DNA of 64,000 bases, from NCBI GenBank assembly GCA_024207135.1, contig CP042428.1, forward strand, positions 1,860,001 to 1,924,000. The letters run 5' to 3'. Source of the DNA: Arthrobacter sp. C2 (lineage in GTDB: Bacteria; Actinomycetota; Actinomycetes; Actinomycetales; Micrococcaceae). The translations under genes were made by a program, and so were the position numbers. The notes under the pieces are model-generated. The model was given only the letters and a program-made list of their open reading frames with translations. It was not told the DNA's origin and made no database searches. Below are positions 1 to 7,378 of this stretch, one piece after another. Numbering within the stretch: position 1 is the first letter of the stretch; every line of letters starts with the position of its first letter.

Positions 1-63
1 TTTTTGCGCCCGACGGCAAGCAGGGACCACGGGACCCCGTTTTCCCGCCCGAGCCGCTTGGTG

Positions 64-708
64 TCAGCGGACCTGGCCGTCACGGATTTCGGGCAGGAAG
101 GAAAGCATGTAGTAGAGCCGTTCCCCGTCCACGCCGCGGGCCTCCGGTTCGGCCAGGGCCTCGTATTCGTAGAGCAGGTCGTAGACCTTGGCGATGAAAT
201 CCTTGCGCTGGGATTCCGAGAGGAAGACCACCCCGGTGGTCAGCACCGGGGCGCGGTCCGGCTCCGGCTCCTTGCCTTCCTTGCGTTCTTTGTCACGACG
301 GGCGATCTCCGCGGAGAGCCGTTCGCGGAACGCGTTGAGCTGCACATTCAGGTAGGCATTCTTCGCGGAGGTCGAATCCGAGAGCGATCCGAGCACGAGC
401 TGGCTGCCGGCCGCTTTCCACCGGCGTTCACGTCCGTCGCCCTCGCTGGCGGCGCGGACCACGTAGCCGTATTTCTCCAGGGCGCGCAGGTGGTAGCTCA
501 TGGCGCTGGGCGTGAGTTCGCAGCGCGTGGCCAGCTCGGTGGCGGTGCGGGTTGACTGCGAGGCGAAGAGTTCCTCGAGCACCGTCAACCGCGCCTCGTG
601 GGCGAGTGCCCGGATGGCTTGCGGGTCGCTGATGGACACCGGCTGGGGCGGCGCCGGTGACAGGCCAGGGTTGCTGGCACCCGGTCCCGGGGAAGTGTTC
701 TGGCTCAT
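64..708 (-). CDS. ArsR-type winged-helix transcriptional regulator
   Basis: 214 aa. The N-terminal ~100 residues look like an ArsR/HTH_20 winged helix: an ALAHEARLTVLEEL helix, then TATELATRCELTPSAMSYHLRALEKYGYV as the recognition helix and wing. The charged C-terminal half (REAR/KERKEGKEPEPD) probably serves oligomerisation or ligand sensing. No metal-binding Cys pair typical of SmtB/ArsR sensors is visible, so the signal is unknown. It follows the methyltransferase gene on the same strand by 11 nt. The start has only a run of T upstream instead of a Shine-Dalgarno sequence. A TAAAGT hexamer at the end of the upstream gene could give it its own leaderless transcript. The DNA-binding call is strong; the target is unknown. 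Confidence 0.8.
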   Translation of the reverse strand: MSQNTSPGPGASNPGLSPAPPQPVSISDPQAIRALAHEARLTVLEELFASQSTRTATELATRCELTPSAMSYHLRALEKYGYVVRAASEGDGRERRWKAAGSQLVLGSLSDSTSAKNAYLNVQLNAFRERLSAEIARRDKERKEGKEPEPDRAPVLTTGVVFLSESQRKDFIAKVYDLLYEYEALAEPEARGVDGERLYYMLSFLPEIRDGQVR

Positions 709-716
709 ATAAAAAA

Positions 717-722
717 ACTTTA
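717..722 (-). promoter_or_regulatory. possible -10 hexamer (TAAAGT) for the ArsR-type gene
   Basis: On the minus strand TAAAGT lies 8 nt before the ATG at 708 and overlaps the stop codon of the upstream methyltransferase gene. The gap is almost pure T, with no ribosome binding site. Leaderless transcription is inferred from spacing; no clear -35 was found. Confidence 0.3.
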
Positions 723-2333
723 GCGGTTGTTTCGCATCTCCAAAAGGAAGCCACGCTTAATGAGCCGAACAACCCCTTCATAAAGCCTTGCGGAAAACTC
801 CGAATCGTCTGGGGCAATCAGCGACTCCAACGCACCGACTAGGGACGATACGTCCAGGTCCCCGTCGCAGGCGGAAACGAAGCCGGCCAGGGCGGTGTCA
901 AGTATTTCGGTCCGCCGCAATCCGGCACCTTGGCGTAACAAGATCACCCCGGGATGCTCGGCACCCGGACGCTGGTGGCGTTCCTCGGTGACGTCCTCCG
1001 CCACCACCAGGTGGAGCGCACCCACGTCGCGCGACTCCAGCTCGTCGGCCACGGCGATGTCGCGGGCCAGGTACGGGCCGACGGGTTGCTCAATGGGGTA
1101 GCCGATGGACTCGAAGAGCCTCCCGAATCCGGCGCTTCCGGCCGCCGGGCGGCGCAGCCACACCATGCCGAAGCCGATGGCTGCGACATTGCGCGAGGCG
1201 AAGTCATCCAGGTACGCGCCGTACTGCAGGGCGAACTCCTGTGCGTCCCGCCCCTGCGAGGCGTCGCGCAGCCAGGTCTCGGCGTACTGCGTGGGGCTGA
1301 CCGCTTCGCGCTGGATGAACCAGGCCTCGGTGTCCCCGGTGAGCCAGGAGCGCGGGCCGTCGCTCCATTCCGGGTCCTCCCCCGCGGATGCCGCGGCGGT
1401 GATTTCCCAGTTGGCGAGCATCTGCGCGCTGCCTCCGGGGTTCAGGATCCCGGGGATCGAACGCACCAGGGTCTCCACCAGGGTGTCCCCGGGCATCCCG
1501 CCGTCGCGGTAGGTGAAGCGCTCGGCGTCGTCTTGGCCCTCGAGGCGCGGGGTGATGACGAACGGCGGGTTGGAAACCACCAGGTCGAAGCGCTCCCCCG
1601 CCACCGGCTCAAGCAGGGAGCCCAGGCGCAGCTCGACGCGCTCGGCCAGGTTCGCCGGGTCCAGGTCCAGGGCCGCGTGGTTCAGCAGCAGGTTGAAGCG
1701 GGTGAAGCCCAGGGCGCGGGCCGAGATGTCGGTGGCGACGACCTTGCGGGCGTGGGACAGCAGGTGGAACGCCTGGATCCCGCAGCCGGTGCCCAGGTCC
1801 AGGGCGGTGTCCACCTGCGGGCGGATGGTGGTCTGGGCCAGGGTCAGCGACGCCTGGCCGATGCCCAGCACGTGGTCGTGGCGCAGCACCCCCGGGCGCT
1901 GGTGGGCCCCGAGGTCGCTGGCGACCCAGAGCTCTGCGTCGGCATCCGAGGCGTGCGGGCGCAGGTCGATTTTCGCCCGCCACCGTCCCCGGCCTTCGTC
2001 GGACGGTTCGATGGCATCGAGCCGCAGCAGCCCGTCGACGCCAGTGGCTTCGAATGCGGCGGCGACCTCGTCATGTCCGGCATCGGCGCCCAGCATGAAC
2101 AGCCCGAGCATGGTCCCCAGCGCGCCGGGCTCCGGCCTCGAGGAGATGCGGCGCAGTGCAGGGACGAGCGCATCGCGCATCAGCGCCTCGTGGGCGACCT
2201 CGCCCAGGAAGCCGGTGATTGACTCGTGCCCGTATCCGGCCGCCCGCAGGTCGGCGGCAAACCGGTCCAGGAGCGCGACATCGTCGCTGCGGGGGGCATC
2301 GGGAACCTGGGCAAAATCAATGGTGGAAGTCAC
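720..2333 (-). CDS. class I SAM-dependent methyltransferase (HemK/RlmG-like)
   Basis: 537 aa, GTG start. The central Rossmann methyltransferase domain (about residues 150-330) has the SAM-binding motif DLGTGCGIQAFHLL and the catalytic motif VVSNPPFV. NPPF/NPPY is typical of enzymes methylating amide or exocyclic amino nitrogens (HemK/PrmC, RlmG/RsmC). The ~150-residue N-terminal region resembles the substrate-recognition part of such enzymes, and the C-terminal ~200 residues are an extra domain found in actinobacterial homologues. The substrate (protein glutamine or rRNA guanine) cannot be decided from sequence. The GTG start is supported by a TAGACT -10 hexamer 7 nt upstream. The gene is divergent from the GNAT gene and followed 11 nt later by the ArsR-type regulator. 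Confidence 0.85.
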   Translation of the reverse strand: MTSTIDFAQVPDAPRSDDVALLDRFAADLRAAGYGHESITGFLGEVAHEALMRDALVPALRRISSRPEPGALGTMLGLFMLGADAGHDEVAAAFEATGVDGLLRLDAIEPSDEGRGRWRAKIDLRPHASDADAELWVASDLGAHQRPGVLRHDHVLGIGQASLTLAQTTIRPQVDTALDLGTGCGIQAFHLLSHARKVVATDISARALGFTRFNLLLNHAALDLDPANLAERVELRLGSLLEPVAGERFDLVVSNPPFVITPRLEGQDDAERFTYRDGGMPGDTLVETLVRSIPGILNPGGSAQMLANWEITAAASAGEDPEWSDGPRSWLTGDTEAWFIQREAVSPTQYAETWLRDASQGRDAQEFALQYGAYLDDFASRNVAAIGFGMVWLRRPAAGSAGFGRLFESIGYPIEQPVGPYLARDIAVADELESRDVGALHLVVAEDVTEERHQRPGAEHPGVILLRQGAGLRRTEILDTALAGFVSACDGDLDVSSLVGALESLIAPDDSEFSARLYEGVVRLIKRGFLLEMRNNR

Positions 2334-2340
2334 GCCTCAC

Positions 2341-2346
2341 AGTCTA
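2341..2346 (-). promoter_or_regulatory. leaderless-type -10 hexamer for the methyltransferase gene
   Basis: TAGACT on the minus strand, 7 nt before the GTG at 2333, so transcription would begin at or next to the start codon. It sits within the same 58-nt divergent spacer as the promoter of the neighbouring GNAT gene. Confidence 0.5.
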
Positions 2347-2378
2347 TCGACGTCGCTCAAACCGGGTAGCGCCTTGCC

Positions 2379-2384
2379 TATGAT
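2379..2384 (+). promoter_or_regulatory. leaderless-type -10 hexamer for the GNAT gene
   Basis: TATGAT lies exactly 7 nt before the ATG at 2392. This spacing recurs across the window and is the reason for choosing 2392 over the in-frame ATGs at 2380 and 2383, which lie inside the hexamer. Confidence 0.5.
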
Positions 2385-2391
2385 GGAACCC

Positions 2392-2976
2392 ATGATTGAA
2401 GTCACCACCACGCACCTGCAGCAGCTCTCCCCCGACGAGCTGATCCCCTCCGGGCGGGCCCTGCCTGCCGGGGCGAGGATCGAACGCGTCGAGGCCATCA
2501 CCCCGGAGTTCAGCAAGTTCCTCTACCGGGGAGTGGGCAGCGGATGGAACTGGGCCGACCGCCTGGCCCTGACCCGCACCGAGTGGGAAGCGCTGTTGCT
2601 GGCCCCGGGCACCGAAACCCATGTGCTTTACGTTGACGGGGCACCGGGCGGATACATCGAGCTGGTGGGTCGCTCCGAGGGTGCGGCGACCGAGGTCGAG
2701 ATCATGTACTTCGGCTTGTTCCCCCATTGCATCGGCCAGGGCCTGGGCGGCACGTTGCTGACCGAGGGAATTTCCCGGGCGTGGGACCTGGATACACGCT
2801 TCGAAGGCTTCGCCCCGGTGTCCCGGGTTTGGGTGCACACCTGCACCCTGGACGGCCCGGCGGCCATCGCCAACTACGAGGCCCGCGGCCTGCGTGTTTT
2901 CCACATGGAACACGAAATGATCTCCCCCGGGGACGGTGCCGTCGGCATGTGGCCGGCCGAATCCGCCAACTCATGA
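2392..2976 (+). CDS. GNAT family N-acetyltransferase
   Basis: 194 aa. The acetyl-CoA binding core is visible as HCIGQGLGGTLLTEGI (motif A, Q/RxxGxG/A type, around residue 110) and the terminal motif GPAAIANYEARGLRVFHMEHE, where a new residue range and an aromatic Tyr near the catalytic position are usual for GNATs. The acceptor substrate is not predictable. The N-terminal VTPEFSKFLYRGVGSGWNWADR stretch recurs in a group of actinobacterial GNATs of unknown function. ATG 2392 was chosen because a TATGAT hexamer precedes it by 7 nt. Divergent from the methyltransferase gene. Confidence 0.8.
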   Translation: MIEVTTTHLQQLSPDELIPSGRALPAGARIERVEAITPEFSKFLYRGVGSGWNWADRLALTRTEWEALLLAPGTETHVLYVDGAPGGYIELVGRSEGAATEVEIMYFGLFPHCIGQGLGGTLLTEGISRAWDLDTRFEGFAPVSRVWVHTCTLDGPAAIANYEARGLRVFHMEHEMISPGDGAVGMWPAESANS

Positions 2977-3062
2977 TCCCCAAAATATAAGTTAAATACC
3001 TATTTTTTGGACGATGTTGTGTCTGGCTGGCCCGCACCGCCGGCCGCGAGAATGCCCCGGCG

Positions 3063-3460
3063 GTGCTGTGGCCGTGGCCGGCAACGGGACTCCTGGCGGC
3101 AACCGCTGTCTTCCTGTCCGCCGAAGCAGGTACGCCCTGTTCCGGAACCCCTGCCGCGCAATGGCTGACCACCACCGCGCCCGCGTGGATCCGCAACTAT
3201 CCCCGGAGCAGCTGGCCATGGTGTTTGCCGTGGGCCTTTTCCTGGTTGAAAGCGCCAACATCGTGGTGCGCAGCGCCCTGCACCCGGGGCCCATGCAGCC
3301 GCGCACGGTGCGCGCCGAAGCCACCCGACCCCTTCCTGGCCTGCGCGGTGGCCGGCTCATTGGGCTGGCCGTGGTCGGCGTCGCCCTGATCGTGCTGGCT
3401 GGAAAGGGCTACCCCCGCCTTGTGCCTTCCGGTGCCGGTCGTCCCCGAAACCAGTCCCGG
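3063..3460 (+). pseudogene. decayed small membrane-protein gene (frameshift plus probable internal deletion)
   Basis: From a GTG at 3063 one frame reads LWPWPATGLLAATAVFLSA and continues to TAPAWI at about 3190. The protein-like signal then moves to another frame: QLSPEQLAMVFAVG, LFLVESANIVVRSALHPG, LRGGRLIGLAVVGVALIVLAGKG. This resembles actinobacterial membrane proteins that carry an LxGGRLIGPLER segment followed by a helix ending in AAKG. Here GGRLIG runs directly into the last hydrophobic helix, as if 20-30 residues were lost. No single frame encodes the whole protein and the end blurs into the spacer before the HNH gene. I infer decay by a frameshift near 3195 and a deletion near 3360. 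Family recognition is from memory and tentative. Confidence 0.4.
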
Positions 3461-3468
3461 AAAAATAG

Positions 3469-3477
3469 TTATCCACA
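3469..3477 (+). promoter_or_regulatory. perfect match to the DnaA-box consensus upstream of the HNH gene
   Basis: TTATCCACA, 40-60 nt before the possible HNH gene starts, in a locally AT-rich patch (aaaaatagttatccacaga). It matches the 9-mer DnaA box exactly. It may equally be a conserved upstream element of DUF222/HNH genes. A single copy does not make an origin. Confidence 0.35.
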
Positions 3478-3516
3478 GATTCCCGGATCCGACCCCGCGG
3501 CTCCCGGGTTCGGCGC

Positions 3517-5373
3517 ATGCTGGTGGACATGGAAGCAACCCGGTTCATCGAACTCGCCGCGGGCACCCGCGGCGCCCCGGGACACCACGTGTCCCCGGAC
3601 GATGAACTGCGCGCCCTGCTTGAGGCCCAGGCGCTGGTCAGGGACCTGGGCCGCAGCATTGCCGCGCGCACCAAGTCCCCCGTGCAGGCGGTGCTGTTCG
3701 CCCAGCTGGCCGAGGATGCGCACCGCACCGCAGTCCACACCCAGCTGCTGGCCGCCGACACCGCACGCCGCACCCTGGCCCACGAGCTCCCCCAAGAAGC
3801 CTTCACCAAGATCACCGAGATCCACGACGACCCGGTTCCCTACGTGGAGGGGTCGGTGCTCTTGCCGGCGGACCCGGCCACGGTCCCGACCGGGCGGCCG
3901 GTCTTCAAGGACACCACCGCGATGCTCACTGGTTTGCTGCACATCAGCTTCTTCGCGGCCCGCGAACGGATGCGGTCGATCGATCGGCTGCTGCCGGGCA
4001 CCGACCTCAACGGGGTTACGACCCCGCCGAAGTTCCCGGTGCTGGCAGGGGACCTGGCCGACGGGACCGCCGACCCCGGCCAGATCGGGGCCGCGGCGCG
4101 AAAACTGGAGGAACTCGCCCCGCACATCAGCCAGCGCCCCGAACCGGCCCGCTTGGCAGGGGAGCTGGAGCACCAGGTCGCCGAGTCCGTCCGCCGGGAG
4201 GACCCCCGCACCACCGCGAAGCTGCTGGCCGGGATACAAGCCACCCTCGAGCAGGACATTGCCGAGGTTCCGGAGGAATTGCTGCGGGCAAAGACCGGGC
4301 TGTTCTACCGCGGCACCACCGGCGGTATCGGCGAGTTCCTGCTGCGCACCATGCCGCGGGACACCGAAGCCCTGCTCGCACTGTGCGCCAGCACCGACAA
4401 CCCGAAGACCAAGGCCGGCGACCGCGACGGGCTGCTCGCCCAGGCCTTGGCCTCCACCTCGACTACGGGAACGGGTGCAGTCGCTCCGGCCACGACAAGC
4501 GAGGCCGGAACCAACGGTTCCAACGGTTCCAACGGTTCCAACGGCCAGCCGGGCACACCCGACCAGGCCGGCACAGGCTCCGGATTCCCGGATTTCCTCA
4601 CCGACCCCGCCACCGGCGCCCCGCTCACCGACCCGGACACCATCCGGAAGCTCTCACTGGACCCCGAGGGCCCGGGCATCGTCGGCAACCTGTTCACCGC
4701 AAACGGCACCGGCAGCGACGCGGGCACCCGGAACGGGCTATTCGACCCGGAAACCATGAACTCCACCGCCTATGGAGGCGACGGACTCACCCCGCCCCAA
4801 CGACACCTGCAGGGACTGCTCAACCTCATCCGGGCGGCGGGCCAACCACGCACCGGGAAGAAGACCATCGGCCTGCCCTCCCCGACGACCTTCATCATTG
4901 CGACCCTGGACGAACTGCGCGGATTGGCCGATACCCACGGCATCACCAGCCATGGCCAAAAACTGACCCCGGCGGAACTGCGCCAGGCCTTGTGCAACGG
5001 CGGAGCCGTGCCCATGACCCTCAACGGAAAGTCCCGGATCCTGGACCTCGGCCAGGAGGAACGCTTCTTCCCCGACTACATGCGCGAGGCCATCATTGCA
5101 CTCTACGGGGGATGCATCATGCCCGGCTGCACGGTTCCACCCGAATACCTCGAGATCCACCACTATGATTTCTACGCCGACGGCGGCAGGACCGCGATCC
5201 ACCTCGGAGCCCCGTTCTGCCCCGACGCCCATCACGGCATACATTCCGGGCTCTTCCAGGTCATCCGCGACGACGACGGGCTCTTCTCCGTCATCTTGCC
5301 CAAGTTCATGGATCCCGAGCAAAAACCGCGGCGCAACACCTACTGGCGCACCCCCGAACCACGCCTTTTCTGA
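3517..5373 (+). CDS. DUF222 / HNH endonuclease domain protein (13E12-repeat family)
   Basis: 618 aa. The N-terminal ~350 residues are the DUF222 region common in actinobacterial 13E12-type proteins. The C-terminal HNH nuclease has C..PGC at about residue 535 (GGCIMPGCTVPPEY), the metal/catalytic IHHYDFYADGG, and a final FCPDAHHGIHSG. A glycine/asparagine-rich linker (NGSNGSNGSNG) between the domains comes from three exact copies of the 9-mer aacggttcc at 4513-4539. The family is often multicopy and is thought to be selfish or DNA-repair related; function here is not shown. ATG 3529 is an alternative start, preceded by CATGCT at 7 nt. It lies beside a decayed gene and carries a perfect DnaA-box-like motif upstream. 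Confidence 0.85.
   Translation: MLVDMEATRFIELAAGTRGAPGHHVSPDDELRALLEAQALVRDLGRSIAARTKSPVQAVLFAQLAEDAHRTAVHTQLLAADTARRTLAHELPQEAFTKITEIHDDPVPYVEGSVLLPADPATVPTGRPVFKDTTAMLTGLLHISFFAARERMRSIDRLLPGTDLNGVTTPPKFPVLAGDLADGTADPGQIGAAARKLEELAPHISQRPEPARLAGELEHQVAESVRREDPRTTAKLLAGIQATLEQDIAEVPEELLRAKTGLFYRGTTGGIGEFLLRTMPRDTEALLALCASTDNPKTKAGDRDGLLAQALASTSTTGTGAVAPATTSEAGTNGSNGSNGSNGQPGTPDQAGTGSGFPDFLTDPATGAPLTDPDTIRKLSLDPEGPGIVGNLFTANGTGSDAGTRNGLFDPETMNSTAYGGDGLTPPQRHLQGLLNLIRAAGQPRTGKKTIGLPSPTTFIIATLDELRGLADTHGITSHGQKLTPAELRQALCNGGAVPMTLNGKSRILDLGQEERFFPDYMREAIIALYGGCIMPGCTVPPEYLEIHHYDFYADGGRTAIHLGAPFCPDAHHGIHSGLFQVIRDDDGLFSVILPKFMDPEQKPRRNTYWRTPEPRLF
4513..4545 (+). repeat. in-frame 9-bp tandem repeat inside the HNH gene
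   Basis: Three perfect copies of aacggttcc (Asn-Gly-Ser) plus a partial fourth (aacggc). The repeat encodes a flexible linker; a 9-bp unit keeps frame, so copy-number change would alter only linker length. Confidence 0.8.
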
Positions 5374-5553
5374 GCGCTGGTGCCGGCCGGACGTCGCGCC
5401 GCGGATCAATCGCCAACCAGCCGACGGCCGGCATGCGGGTACGAAAAGGCGGTCCACCCCGGCACTTGGCCGGAAGGGGACCGCGCAGGCCCGATCTTCA
5501 AGGAAATTGCGGCCCGAGGCATTGCGGTCCCCTATCCCAGGGGACATGCCGTG

Positions 5554-6468
5554 CTAGGCCTTGAGCAGGTCGGTGGCTTCCGCGACGCAGTCGGGGCACT
5601 GGCGCAGTTCGTCGGTCGCGGCGCATTCGGCGCAGAAGAGCCGCAGGTTCCGGCAGGAGAGGTTCGAGCAGTTCTCGAACTTGTTCGTCGGGGCCTCGCA
5701 GCACACGCATTTTCCGATGGTCACTGCGTCTTCGCTGAATTCCATATGCATGCGCTTGTCGAAGACATACAGTGATCCTTCCCACAGCCCCTTGTCGCCG
5801 TAGGTTTCCCCGTAGCGGACGATGCCGCCCTGCATCTGGTAGACCTCGGTGAAACCGCGCTTGACCATGAGCGCCGAGAGAACCTCGCAGCGGATGCCGC
5901 CCGTGCAATAGGTGACGATCGGCTGGTCCTTCATCCCGTCGTACTTGCCCGATTCGATCTCTGCGATGAAATCGTGGGTGGTTTCGACCTCCGGCACGAT
6001 CGCGTTCTTGAACTTGCCGATCTGCGCCTCAAAGGCGTTGCGGCCGTCGAAGAACAGGACCTCCTGGCCCGCGGCCTTTTTCGACTCCACCAGCTCGTGC
6101 AGGGCCTCGGGCTTGAGGTGGACACCGCCGCCCACCACGCCGTTTTCATCGACTTCCAGCTCGCCGGGGGCCCCAAAGGAAACCACTTCGTCACGGACCT
6201 TGACCGAAATCCGGGGGAAGTCCTCGGCAGAGCCTTCCGACCACTTGATGTCCATTTTCTTGAACGCCGGATACTCCCGGGTGGCCTTCACATACTTCTT
6301 GACTTCCTTGATGCCACCCCCGACCGTGCCGTTGATGCCGTCCTTGGAGATGATGATGCGGCCACGCAGACCCCACCTCTCCAGAAGGGCACGCTGCCAG
6401 AGGCGCACGGCCTCGGGATCGGCCAGCGGGACAAAGGCGTAATACAAGACAATTCGGTTCTGCGACAC
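5554..6468 (-). CDS. trhO: tRNA uridine(34) hydroxylase, rhodanese family
   Basis: 304 aa, the usual length for TrhO (YceA). Family members hydroxylate U34 of certain tRNAs to ho5U, the first step towards mo5U/cmo5U wobble modification. An N-terminal acylphosphatase-like domain ([23 protein letters not shown]) precedes the rhodanese domain, with active-site Cys188 in [10 protein letters not shown]. The C-terminal tail carries a cysteine cluster (CVCCEAP, CSNLSCR, CAECAA, CPDC) likely to bind zinc. The ATG was chosen because the protein begins at the normal family position ([10 protein letters not shown]). The gene is convergent with the HNH gene. The 180-nt spacer at 5374-5553 holds only a small possible hairpin (tcccctatcccagggga). 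Confidence 0.92.
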   Translation of the reverse strand: MSQNRIVLYYAFVPLADPEAVRLWQRALLERWGLRGRIIISKDGINGTVGGGIKEVKKYVKATREYPAFKKMDIKWSEGSAEDFPRISVKVRDEVVSFGAPGELEVDENGVVGGGVHLKPEALHELVESKKAAGQEVLFFDGRNAFEAQIGKFKNAIVPEVETTHDFIAEIESGKYDGMKDQPIVTYCTGGIRCEVLSALMVKRGFTEVYQMQGGIVRYGETYGDKGLWEGSLYVFDKRMHMEFSEDAVTIGKCVCCEAPTNKFENCSNLSCRNLRLFCAECAATDELRQCPDCVAEATDLLKA

Positions 6469-6593
6469 GCTCTTAAGGGTATGGCCTAAAACCCGTTAGG
6501 CGCACGTGAGGTGGCAGTGATCACCTGGTTAACGCAGTGTTTCAAGCTTGCAACAGTTCCCCCAAATGGACGCCAAGTAGGCAGGACACGGGG

Positions 6594-6599
6594 TAGGGT
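6594..6599 (+). promoter_or_regulatory. leaderless-type -10 hexamer for the GNAT gene
   Basis: TAGGGT lies 6 nt before the ATG at 6606, with no purine-rich ribosome binding site in between. Inferred from spacing only. Confidence 0.4.
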
Positions 6600-6605
6600 C
6601 GGAAC

Positions 6606-7274
6606 ATGGGATCTACTGCAAGCGATGAATTAATCGGTACATGGGTATCTGGCTGGGCCGGTGCACGAGGCTACGAGAGCAGGCACGAGGGCCGCGTCCA
6701 TGCAGCCCTGCGCCATGACACGTCGGGTGACTGGGAATATGTCATTTACGAGCCTTCCAACGAGGAATTAGTGGCCGTCGCGGAGACGCTGCACAAGCAT
6801 CCCAAGCGTCGACTGACGGCGTTTGCCGACGAGACTTCGACCCTGATCGAGGCCGCCCGGGCGGCGGGGCTCAATGTACTTAATTCCGACGAGGTCCTGA
6901 TGGTCACGGCGATGGGCGGCCACGATGTCGAGGAACCGCGTCCGACCGATGGCTTCGCCTTCCAGATCGAACGCGACCAGACGCACGCCTACGTGTCCAT
7001 CCACCCGGTCGACGACCCGGAGGTCGTTGCGGCCAGCGGCCACGTTTCCGCCGTCAACGGCTACGCCATCTTCGACCGCATCATCACGGCCCCGGAATTC
7101 CGGCGCCGCGGCCTGGGCAGCCTGACCATGCGCGCCCTGGTCTCCCTGGCCCTGGAACACGACGTCGAGGAAGGCCTGCTGATCGCCAGCATCGACGGGC
7201 AGCAGCTGTACAAGTCCCTGGGCTGGACCAACCTGGGCAACGTCGTACTTTTTGAAGGCAAGCAGGAAGCCTAA
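6606..7274 (+). CDS. GNAT family N-acetyltransferase
   Basis: 222 aa. The C-terminal half is a GNAT fold: a beta strand with NGYAIFDRIITAPEFRRRGLGSLTMRAL (the RRRGLG turn is the pyrophosphate-binding motif A), then ALEHDVEEGLLIASIDGQQLYKSLGWTNLGNVVLFE, ending in the usual Y..LGW element. The N-terminal ~100 residues (GSTASDELIGTWVSGWAGARGYE) recur in actinobacterial GNATs but their role is unknown. The substrate is not predictable. The gene has a probable leaderless promoter and ends in a strong hairpin terminator before the helicase gene. Confidence 0.82.
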   Translation: MGSTASDELIGTWVSGWAGARGYESRHEGRVHAALRHDTSGDWEYVIYEPSNEELVAVAETLHKHPKRRLTAFADETSTLIEAARAAGLNVLNSDEVLMVTAMGGHDVEEPRPTDGFAFQIERDQTHAYVSIHPVDDPEVVAASGHVSAVNGYAIFDRIITAPEFRRRGLGSLTMRALVSLALEHDVEEGLLIASIDGQQLYKSLGWTNLGNVVLFEGKQEA

Positions 7275-7292
7275 GCGGCCTCCGGCACCTCG

Positions 7293-7328
7293 AAGTGGTG
7301 GGTCTCGCGGATGCGAGGCCCACCACTT
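7293..7328 (+). terminator. intrinsic terminator after the GNAT gene
   Basis: Sixteen-base stem with one G-U pair (aagtggtgggtctcgc against gcgaggcccaccactt), GGAT loop, followed by tcttg. It separates the GNAT gene from the helicase gene on the same strand. Confidence 0.75.
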
Positions 7329-7366
7329 TCTTGTTCACGTGGCCACGGGCCTGTGCCCGGTGATGC

Positions 7367-7372
7367 CACAAT
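7367..7372 (+). promoter_or_regulatory. possible -10 hexamer (CACAAT) for the helicase gene
   Basis: CACAAT is 6 nt before the GTG start at 7379, just after the terminator of the preceding gene. It fits the leaderless spacing seen elsewhere, but is a weaker match to TATAAT. Confidence 0.35.
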
Positions 7373-7378
7373 GAAGCG

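Noticed and set aside
1-63. Terminator or gene start before the ArsR-type stop
   Set aside because: Only a T-run and weak inverted repeats; too short to decide at the window edge.
954-2976. Long open frames on the plus strand across the methyltransferase gene
   Set aside because: They read antisense to clear methyltransferase motifs; only the last part, from 2392, carries a real GNAT sequence.
3469-3477. A replication origin at the DnaA-box match
   Set aside because: Single box, no cluster, no dnaA, dnaN or parAB nearby.
3014-4759. A 581-codon open frame through the decayed gene and the HNH gene
   Set aside because: After about 3460 it is an out-of-frame reading of the DUF222 region; only its first part contains the membrane-helix remnant.
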